A stretch of 13,034 nt of DNA, from the NCBI GenBank assembly GCA_027859055.1, contig JAQIBO010000332.1, positions 1 through 13,034 on the forward strand, in the 5' to 3' direction. Shown in pieces: positions 7,152 through 13,034 of the stretch (its first letter is position 1; each line of letters begins with the position of its first letter). This stretch comes from Spirochaeta sp. Its GTDB lineage: Bacteria; Spirochaetota; Spirochaetia; DSM-27196; Alkalispirochaetaceae. Both the position numbers and the translations under genes were made by a program. Below the pieces are notes generated by a model that saw nothing but the letters and a program-made list of their open reading frames with translations, did no database searches and had not been told where the DNA came from.

Positions 7152-8231
7152 CTATTCCAGCGTAAACGGCTGGTAGTCTATCCAGATATAGGTGCCGTCT
7201 TCCGGTGGAAAGGTGAGCTCGGCGGGGTCGGTTCCGGTCAACAGCGCCTCCGCAAGGTCCACAATCGCCTCGGCCATCCGCAAAGAGTCGTTTTTTACCG
7301 TCCCGTACAGATACCCGTCCTCAATCTGCCGGACCGCCTCGTCCAACCCGTCGATTCCGACGACCGGAATCCAGCGTTCGTCAGCGGCGTCGATTGCCCC
7401 GTCACCGTTCGTGTCGGCAAAATAGCCCTCCTGTCGCATCCGGCTGATCGCGCCAAGGGCCATCGCATCGTTATTTGAGATTATCAGCTCCACCTGTTCG
7501 CCAAACGCTTCAAGCAGCTCTTCCATGCGGTTGTACGCTTCGCTCCGATCCCAGTTGCTCACTTCAATCGCCAGAATATCGAGCTCGAATTGCGCCGTTT
7601 CAAACGCCCGGAGCACCTCGGCGGTCCGAATCTCCGCATCCTGGTGGCCCTGTTCACCTTTCAGAATGATCGTTTGAATTGCACCATCTCCATCGGTGTC
7701 ATAGGCGTTGAGTTTGGCCGGATCTCCACCAAAGAGGTCGATAATCAGACGCGCCTGGAAGCGGGCGGACTGCTCCGCCCGGGCACCGACGTAATAGGTC
7801 TGCGACCACAGCTCCAGATCCTCCGAAAGGGGCTCCCGGTTGAAAAAAATCACCGGCACGCCTTCCTTCCGGGCGCGATTGACGATCGTGTACGCTCCGA
7901 GACGGTCGACCGGATTTACGATCAGCAGGTCCGGGGCGTCCGCCAAAGCGCCGTCGATCTGTTCGTTTTGCAGCGTCTGAGAGTTTCGCGCGTCGTATCC
8001 GGTCAGAGCAAGGCGGCCGGCGGCGCGCTCCTTGATCTGCTCGACAAAGGTGTGAATATACGGATCCTCGCCGTTGTAATAGAACAGGGCTACCTCGGGG
8101 GCTTCGGATGTGCAGCCGGCCGCCGCGACCACCAGCACCAGAACCAGCACACCGATCGCCGCCGCGGTGATCCATTTTATCGGAAGCTGCCCGGTCTTAC
8201 CGGAGCGCGGACACTGGTAGCGACTCCTCAT
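7152..8231 (-). CDS. Membrane-anchored galactose-binding-like lipoprotein, putative sugar sensor component
   Basis: This 359-residue protein is a paralogue of the neighbouring MglB. It has a basic N-terminus, a long hydrophobic segment and a lipobox AAGC with Cys40, so it should be lipid-anchored facing the periplasm. The galactose/glucose pocket is largely kept: Asp56, Tyr58 (Phe in MglB), Asn131 (FFNRE), His196, Asp198, Arg202 (GHQDAEIR), Trp227, the SNND motif (252-255), Asp294 and Asn314. The usual calcium loop (Asp178 to Gln186, DTDGDGAIQ) is present. A second Asp/Asn-rich loop, DTNGDGAIDAAD (273-284), is inserted between the NND motif and the Asp294 motif and is not in MglB. The ATG overlaps the kinase stop as ATGA, with GGAGGG just upstream. 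Cotranslation with the kinase, membrane anchoring and a second soluble MglB next door suggest sensing rather than transport. It could instead be an alternative receptor for MglAC. Confidence 0.88.
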   Translation of the reverse strand: MRSRYQCPRSGKTGQLPIKWITAAAIGVLVLVLVVAAAGCTSEAPEVALFYYNGEDPYIHTFVEQIKERAAGRLALTGYDARNSQTLQNEQIDGALADAPDLLIVNPVDRLGAYTIVNRARKEGVPVIFFNREPLSEDLELWSQTYYVGARAEQSARFQARLIIDLFGGDPAKLNAYDTDGDGAIQTIILKGEQGHQDAEIRTAEVLRAFETAQFELDILAIEVSNWDRSEAYNRMEELLEAFGEQVELIISNNDAMALGAISRMRQEGYFADTNGDGAIDAADERWIPVVGIDGLDEAVRQIEDGYLYGTVKNDSLRMAEAIVDLAEALLTGTDPAELTFPPEDGTYIWIDYQPFTLE

Positions 8232-9958
8232 TCCTGCCCTCCCGACGGCACCTGCGCGGGGATAACCAGGGTGATCGTGGTGCTCTCGTCCACGACGCTC
8301 GCTATGCGTACATCCGCCGTTTCACCGTAATACAGCTTGAGGCGCTGGTATACGTTCCGCAACCCCACGCTGGAACCAGGTTTGCGCCCCTCCATAACCG
8401 CGTACATCTCCGCGATCTTCGCCTCGGTCAGGCCGTACCCGGAGTCCTGGACGTGGAACAGGATCGTCTCACCGTCAATCTCGCCGGTAACCCGGATGCG
8501 GCCGTGGTCGTCACCCATGCCGTGGTAAATCGCGTTTTCCACCAGCGGTTGCAGAATGAGCTTCATCACCCGGTACTCCGCCAGGCGCGGGTCCACCGCA
8601 ATCTCGTATTCAAACTTCTCCACGTAGCGCGTTTTCTGGATCGTCAGGTAATTCTCGATGTGCTCAAGCTCCTCAGCGATGGGAATAAACGTCTCACCCC
8701 TGGAGATACTGATCCGAAAAAACTTCGCCAGGGCGATCACCGTGGTGACCACGTCACGGTTGCGTTGGTGCTCGGCCAGCCACACGATTGAATCAAGGGT
8801 GTTATACAGAAAATGCGGATTGATCTGGTTCTGCAACGCGCGCAGTTCCGTTTTGCGCTTCTCCCGCTGCTCCGTCACCAGCCGCTGCATCAACTCCCGA
8901 ACCTGCACCACCATCTGGTTGAAAGAGTGGGCAAGCTGGACGATCTCGCGCTGCCCTTCTACGTTCACCTCCGTGTCCAGATCACCGGATTCGATCCGTT
9001 CCATAATCGCCCGCAGTTGCTGAATGGGACGGGATATCCGGTACGAGATCAGTGCTGCCACAACCGCGGTCACGACCAGGGCCAAGAGACCAATTATGCC
9101 GATGATGTAAAACACCCGCCGCCGCGCACCGATCACCCGATCGATGTTACTCACCGTAACCAGTCGCCACCGTGTTCCCGTGAGGGTGTTACTGTGAAGG
9201 TACATGTCAAGATCGTGAACCGGCGTCTCAAAGCCGCCGAGATAGGTATCCGCGGCGATCGGAAAGCTCGCTGCGGAGTACGGGGTTTCCTCCGATACGT
9301 AAACCAGCTGATCGTGCTCGTCGAGAATCAGGATGTGGCCGTATTCACCGAGATTGGTTTTGTCCGACAGCTCCCGCACCGCCTCGGTGTTGAGTTCAAC
9401 CAACAGCACCCCGCGATGAGTTTCGCCACTGCGGAGATAACTCACCTGGCGGGAAACAGTTATGACCGGGTCGTTTCGGTCGATTTCGACATTGGAACTC
9501 ATCCCGACGCGAAAGTGATAGATTTCCGGTCGCATCACCGCGGCTGAAAACCAGTCTGTCTCGGTGATTGGCCGGCCGGCAACGGCGCGCACCTGGTTTC
9601 CGAGGATCAGAACACCGTCCCGGTCAAACAAAAAGATCGACACAACGTCTTTCTTGATCTCCCGGTTCAACGAAAACACACCGCGCAACGTTGCCGTATC
9701 ACGGTCTACATCCCGGGAGCCGACAACAAGCTGCAGATAGTTCGCGGTCTCGATGACGCTGTTGATGTACCGCTCAAAGTTGAAAACGATCTGCTTGTTG
9801 ATCTCCTGCGACTGATCTTCGATTAAATTGCGGGAGGTTCCGGAAAAGACGATCACATACACCAGAATGGTGAGCCCGAGAATGGTGAGGACCAGGCCCA
9901 CCATCGAAAGAAAGATCTTTTGCCCGATCGATGTTCGCGAGCTACTGCTGTTGTTCAC
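8228..9958 (-). CDS. Sensor histidine kinase, YesM-type (Cache-HAMP-His_kinase-HATPase)
   Basis: This is a membrane sensor kinase of 576 residues from the GTG at 9956-9958. Order: membrane span (about 15-39), periplasmic Cache-like sensor of about 240 residues, second span (about 282-306), HAMP (about 307-360), phosphoacceptor region QINPHFLYN with His382, N box LVENA (Asn475), DSGYG (505-509) and the GSSVGLRNV glycine motif. The PHFLYN phosphoacceptor is the LytS/YesM type. The GTG is chosen because the first in-frame ATG downstream lies inside the first membrane span, while ATG 10016-10018 would overlap the regulator by 77 nt. With GTG the overlap is 17 nt. No strong Shine-Dalgarno is seen, so translation may be coupled to the regulator. 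The gene ends in an ATGA overlap with the sugar-binding lipoprotein, its probable periplasmic partner. Confidence 0.93.
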   Translation of the reverse strand: MNNSSSSRTSIGQKIFLSMVGLVLTILGLTILVYVIVFSGTSRNLIEDQSQEINKQIVFNFERYINSVIETANYLQLVVGSRDVDRDTATLRGVFSLNREIKKDVVSIFLFDRDGVLILGNQVRAVAGRPITETDWFSAAVMRPEIYHFRVGMSSNVEIDRNDPVITVSRQVSYLRSGETHRGVLLVELNTEAVRELSDKTNLGEYGHILILDEHDQLVYVSEETPYSAASFPIAADTYLGGFETPVHDLDMYLHSNTLTGTRWRLVTVSNIDRVIGARRRVFYIIGIIGLLALVVTAVVAALISYRISRPIQQLRAIMERIESGDLDTEVNVEGQREIVQLAHSFNQMVVQVRELMQRLVTEQREKRKTELRALQNQINPHFLYNTLDSIVWLAEHQRNRDVVTTVIALAKFFRISISRGETFIPIAEELEHIENYLTIQKTRYVEKFEYEIAVDPRLAEYRVMKLILQPLVENAIYHGMGDDHGRIRVTGEIDGETILFHVQDSGYGLTEAKIAEMYAVMEGRKPGSSVGLRNVYQRLKLYYGETADVRIASVVDESTTITLVIPAQVPSGGQE

Positions 9959-11546
9959 GGTATTTTTTTGGTGGTACGCCCACGTACTTGCGGAAGCAGT
10001 GGCTGAAGTAGTAGACATCCCGATAGCCACACGCCTCGGCAACCTCGACGATGCGGCTTCCGGAAAGGGACAGTTGTTTTTTGGCGCGCTCAATCCGCAC
10101 CGACGTGACGTACTTCACAAACGTTGTATCGCGGTATTTCTTGAACAGCTGGCCAAGGTAGGACACGCTGATACCCTGCTCCTCCGCGAGGGACTGCATC
10201 GTCAGCGCGTTGTCGGCGTAGTGCTCTTCGATATACGCGATCGCGGTTGAAAGGATCCGCTCCGCGTTGTCCATGCGATTGCGACGGCCGTACTCATGCA
10301 GCGCGGTGACCTGACGTTCCGCCCAGCCGATAAACTCATCGACACTTTTAATGCGGGAGATCGTATCGATCATGTCATCGGCGTTGATCACGTGGATGTC
10401 CGCGCCGACATTGGTTCCGTACTGGATCAGCACGTTGGCAACCCCCAACATCAGCAGCCGATGATCGACGATCACCGATCGGTCCGCTGCAAGCCGCGTC
10501 CGCACCTCGTCCAGTACGGCGCGGAACGATCCGCTCGTCCCGTAATGGATCTCATGGCGCAGGCGTTCCGTATCAGACTCGGTGAGAACCGCGTACCGTC
10601 GCGGCGCCTCGCGGAGTTCGTCAACGTATACAAGTCGTCCAACACTCTGGAGCCGACCGCGTTCGTAGGCGCGGACCGCCTCGTCGTAGGCGGTCCGGAC
10701 ATCGCGAAAGGAGCGGTGATTCCGGCTTACACCGATTGCAACGCCCACCGACAGGAACCGGTCGATCGATCGAATAATGCGATTGAGCACCAGGTCAAGG
10801 TCGGCACGAAACCGCACTCCCGATTCGGTGACGAGCAGGACGATTCCCTCGTTGAAAAAGAACGTGTGGTACCCGATCTCCTCGCTGCGCAGCGTCTTTT
10901 CGATATTGGTCCGAACCTGCAGCTTGAGCTTTTCAAACTCAATCATATTCCAGTGCTGGATATTGCGCTCCACCGCAACGTACGCCATCACATACCCCGT
11001 TCCGTCCAGTTCGACCCCGTACGTCTTCAGCTGATCGATCTCCGACTCAACCGAATGGTCCCGGGAAAGCAGCACCGTGGTGAAGCATTGCTCCACCAGC
11101 AGGGGGATGCTCTCTTCGTACTGGCGCTGAATGATCTGGCGGCTGTAATTGTTCTCGTACTCTTCGTCAAGCTCGCGTTTCAGGTCGGTCAGGAACGCGC
11201 GAATCGCCTCCTCCGTCAGCGGTTTGGTCAGATAACTGTGCACCCGAAGATTGACCGCTTCGCGGGCGTAATCAAACTCGTTGTATCCGGTCAGAAAGCC
11301 GATTTTTACCGTCGGGTAGTCCCGGCGGACGATCGACGCAAGTTCGATGCCGTCGATGTAGGGCATCTTTATATCGGTCAACAGCACGTGCGGTGCGTGT
11401 TCTTCGATAAGTTCCAGGGCATCGTGGCCGTTTCCGGCAGTTCCGACGACGGAGAACCCCGTTTCCGCGGATATCCGGGATGAAATCCGGCCGCGCACCT
11501 CGTCCTCGTCGTCCACAAGAATCATTTTGTACAACTGATCGGTCAT
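9942..11546 (-). CDS. Response regulator, YesN-type (receiver plus AraC DNA-binding domain)
   Basis: This is a 534-residue cytoplasmic transcription regulator. The N-terminal receiver has the acidic pair Asp12/Asp13 (LVDDEDE), phosphoacceptor Asp58 (LLTDIKMP), Thr86 and Lys108 (LTKP). A central region of about 300 residues without a recognised motif follows; long middle regions of this kind occur in YesN-type regulators. The last 100 residues form an AraC/XylS two-helix-turn-helix domain (LAEEQGISVSYLGQLFKKY and VAEACGYRDVYYFSHCFRKY). It is cognate to the overlapping kinase and most likely controls the downstream mglBAC genes, which is an inference from order. The ATG at 11544-11546 has GGTGGTGAT just before it. 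The GNAT gene ends 31 nt upstream, and no convincing promoter is seen in that gap. Confidence 0.94.
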   Translation of the reverse strand: MTDQLYKMILVDDEDEVRGRISSRISAETGFSVVGTAGNGHDALELIEEHAPHVLLTDIKMPYIDGIELASIVRRDYPTVKIGFLTGYNEFDYAREAVNLRVHSYLTKPLTEEAIRAFLTDLKRELDEEYENNYSRQIIQRQYEESIPLLVEQCFTTVLLSRDHSVESEIDQLKTYGVELDGTGYVMAYVAVERNIQHWNMIEFEKLKLQVRTNIEKTLRSEEIGYHTFFFNEGIVLLVTESGVRFRADLDLVLNRIIRSIDRFLSVGVAIGVSRNHRSFRDVRTAYDEAVRAYERGRLQSVGRLVYVDELREAPRRYAVLTESDTERLRHEIHYGTSGSFRAVLDEVRTRLAADRSVIVDHRLLMLGVANVLIQYGTNVGADIHVINADDMIDTISRIKSVDEFIGWAERQVTALHEYGRRNRMDNAERILSTAIAYIEEHYADNALTMQSLAEEQGISVSYLGQLFKKYRDTTFVKYVTSVRIERAKKQLSLSGSRIVEVAEACGYRDVYYFSHCFRKYVGVPPKKYREQQQ

Positions 11547-11577
11547 ATCACCACCGCGGGTATTCTACCATGAGATT

Positions 11578-12225
11578 CTATGCGGGCACGCGTTTCCCGA
11601 GAAAGAGAAGGTCCGCCGTCGCCCGGTCGGGATCACTTTTTCGCGGATACGCGTCGCCAAACCCGTTGCGTCGGTAAAACGATACGTTGCGGGCGTCGGG
11701 ACCGGTCACCAGATGCACTCCGGGGATGCCTTCTGAGCGCACCTGATCCTCCATGGCACCAACCAGCCGGCCACCAAGGCCGTGGCCGCGGCTGTCGGCG
11801 GAAAGGTTGATGTGCAGGTGGGCGGGATACCGTCCGTAGAGATCGTCAAAGACGGGGATGTGCGCCGCCAGGCGGTAGAGATCAGGGTGAGCACGGGTGT
11901 CACCGACACCACAGATGTAGCCGAGAACACGTCCGTGGGGCGGTTTCGCAGACGCCGGTGGCAGCGCGTTCGGTGGTTCCACCGCCAGGAAAAACCAATG
12001 AGGGGCGGCATCGCGGTAGTATCCGAAATACCGATAGCAATACGCCTCCCGCTCAGCCGCCGACGAAAAGGTCGATTGCTGGGCGGTCTCCCAGAACACG
12101 TCGCGCGCTCCCTCCCACATCGTGGGGGCTGTTGAATCTGCAAGGGTGTCAGCCCGAATAATAGTAATTTGATCGGTATGTGTATTATCGTTCATCGTCT
12201 GATCGGCCATCTCGTGATCGGTCAT
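11578..12225 (-). CDS. GNAT-family N-acetyltransferase
   Basis: This is a cytoplasmic acetyl-CoA-dependent acetyltransferase, about 205-215 residues depending on the start. The acetyl-CoA pyrophosphate-binding loop is seen as SADSRGHGLGGRLV (R-G-x-G-L-G) after the strand AHLHINL, and the C-terminal landmark is NVSFYRRNGF. The segment around YPAHLHINL and GIPGVHLVTG resembles GNAT proteins related to the acetyltransferase-like domain of bacterial O-GlcNAcases. The substrate cannot be told. Three in-frame ATGs at 12225, 12210 and 12195 begin near-identical 15-nt units (ATGACCGATCA, ATGGCCGATCA, ATGAACGATAA), none with a clear Shine-Dalgarno. The first is used here; the third would give the smallest overlap (11 nt) with the upstream gene. 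It ends 31 nt before the response regulator and may share its transcript. Confidence 0.85.
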   Translation of the reverse strand: MTDHEMADQTMNDNTHTDQITIIRADTLADSTAPTMWEGARDVFWETAQQSTFSSAAEREAYCYRYFGYYRDAAPHWFFLAVEPPNALPPASAKPPHGRVLGYICGVGDTRAHPDLYRLAAHIPVFDDLYGRYPAHLHINLSADSRGHGLGGRLVGAMEDQVRSEGIPGVHLVTGPDARNVSFYRRNGFGDAYPRKSDPDRATADLLFLGKRVPA

Positions 12226-12811
12226 CCGGGTGCGCCGTCGGAACCGCCACACCACGCGCGGGCCAACGCCGAATGAGAAAGATCGCCAGAAACACTCCCG
12301 GCGCCTTGTCCACCAGGTTGACGGGTATCCGCGTCAGCAACGCCGCCGACCAGATATCCTGACCGGTCAGCACAAGACTGGTGACCACCATATCGATAGC
12401 CTGGCGCGTCGAGCCGCCAAATACCAGATTAACAATCAGTGTTCCCAGAAGCGCGTTGACAAAACTGAGCAGGATCAGGCCGAGTATTCCGTCGGCGACG
12501 GTGTGAAACCGTCCGGTCTGGCGCATCAACCCGATCACCAGACCGCTGGCGGCGTTTACCGGCGCAAACATGATGACGTACCCCGAAAAGCCGAACAACG
12601 CCTCCGCAAACACGTTCGACAGCACACCGGTAATCATACCAGGCAACCAACCGAATATCGCGGCAATAACGATTGTAAACGTCGTATCCAGGAAGATCGG
12701 CAATCCCGCCGTCTCGACGCCCCAGTTGAGCGCCCCGTTCAGCGCTGCGGCGGCGAGAACGGCACCGGTGATCCCCAGCAGACGTTTGGTGTCGGTCACA
12801 CTGTCCAGCAT
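12185..12811 (-). CDS. Multi-pass membrane protein, ECF S-component/5TM-like
   Basis: This 208-residue protein has about five to six hydrophobic spans and a charged Asp/Arg-rich C-terminal tail (from about residue 194) that lies in the region overlapping the GNAT gene. The segment LPIFLDTTFTIVIAAIFGWLPGMITGVLSN resembles both ECF-transporter substrate-binding (S) components and the membrane input domain of LytS-type sensors, which share a GLP-FLDT-like opening. No ATPase or transmembrane ECF partner is in the window. Function is therefore not assigned beyond a small integral membrane protein. The ATG at 12809-12811 has only a weak Shine-Dalgarno (GGAATGAG). Confidence 0.7.
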   Translation of the reverse strand: MLDSVTDTKRLLGITGAVLAAAALNGALNWGVETAGLPIFLDTTFTIVIAAIFGWLPGMITGVLSNVFAEALFGFSGYVIMFAPVNAASGLVIGLMRQTGRFHTVADGILGLILLSFVNALLGTLIVNLVFGGSTRQAIDMVVTSLVLTGQDIWSAALLTRIPVNLVDKAPGVFLAIFLIRRWPARGVAVPTAHPDDRSRDGRSDDER

Positions 12812-12850
12812 AACCGACTCATTCCGTCCGCGCCAGTCACGGTCAGGTGT

Positions 12851-13034
12851 TCACGGCGGGGCGGCGTCGAGGCCTCGGCACGCCAGGCGGTAACACCAGT
12901 CGTCGTGGGCGGCGGGTATCTGCATCGCCGTCAGCGGCACCGCTTCCCACGGAAGCGGCTCGCGGAGATGGTAGATGTGGACTTCCCCGGCAGAGAAGAG
13001 CGCCGCAATGTTGTGGAAATCCCGCACCTGATCC
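12851..13034 (-). CDS. C-terminal end of an unrecognised protein, cut by window edge
   Basis: A minus-strand frame is open from the right edge to TGA at 12851-12853, giving the last 60 residues. They include DFHNIAALFSAGEVHIYHL and HDDWCYRLACRGLDAAPP. The composition looks like a folded soluble domain, with mixed aromatic, His and two Cys residues and no membrane span. No family was recognised. It ends 39 nt before the membrane protein start on the same strand, consistent with one transcript. The plus-strand frame covering part of this region has no recognisable features. Confidence 0.55.
   Translation of the reverse strand, partial: DQVRDFHNIAALFSAGEVHIYHLREPLPWEAVPLTAMQIPAAHDDWCYRLACRGLDAAPP

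Noticed and set aside
10016..10018. Upstream ATG as kinase start
   Set aside because: It would extend the protein by 20 residues encoded wholly within the regulator's conserved AraC domain and lacks a ribosome binding site; GTG 9956-9958 gives a normal short cytoplasmic N-terminus.
10296..11483. 395-codon plus-strand frame over the response regulator
   Set aside because: It is antisense to a gene with clear receiver and AraC domains, no Shine-Dalgarno or family pattern was seen.
11562..11580. Two TAGAAT-like -10 hexamers before the response regulator
   Set aside because: No -35 element or TG extension accompanies either one, and one overlaps the GNAT stop codon, so a promoter is not claimed.

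Overview
The window looks like a chromosomal segment of a free-living or saccharolytic anaerobic spirochaete (Spirochaeta/Treponema-like). This is an inference from three things: a periplasmic binding protein whose mature end begins GGQEED, a class I (anaerobe-type) hybrid cluster protein, and a YesM/YesN-type two-component pair beside a galactose importer. No rRNA, tRNA, CRISPR array or transposase was recognised.

Left part (1-3316). A minus-strand lipoprotein metallophosphoesterase runs off the left edge. It carries an in-frame TGA exactly at the Gly of its GNHD metal motif and an adjacent His-to-Asn change, so it is a pseudogene or a sequencing artefact. A divergent intergenic region with two palindromes separates it from plus-strand hcp (hydroxylamine reductase/hybrid cluster protein). 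A small VOC (glyoxalase-fold) gene follows hcp. A perfect 13-bp inverted repeat (3324-3354) lies between this pair and the convergent genes to the right.

Central part (3360-11546, all minus strand). In transcription order: a CheY-AraC response regulator, a Cache-HAMP-HisKA_7TM-type (YesM-class) sensor kinase, a lipid-anchored galactose-binding-like protein, then mglB (soluble galactose/glucose-binding protein), mglA (tandem ATPase) and mglC (permease). Junctions are tight: 17 nt overlap regulator/kinase, ATGA overlap kinase/lipoprotein, ATGA overlap mglA/mglC. The lipoprotein is a paralogue of MglB that keeps nearly all of the sugar-pocket residues and has an extra dockerin/EF-hand-like loop. 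The best reading is a three-component sugar sensor (lipoprotein, kinase, regulator) controlling the adjacent importer. mglB has its own candidate promoter with a CRP-like site, and a 14-bp intercistronic stem-loop lies between mglB and mglA.

Right part (11578-13034, minus strand). A GNAT acetyltransferase lies 31 nt upstream of the regulator. It overlaps a multi-pass membrane protein resembling ECF S-component/5TM folds. The C-terminal end of an unrecognised protein enters from the right edge. These three lie on the same strand with small gaps and could be cotranscribed with the regulator, but no functional link is evident.

There is no gene-free stretch longer than 300 bases. The largest gaps are 1058-1187 and 7005-7151, and both hold regulatory candidates described below.
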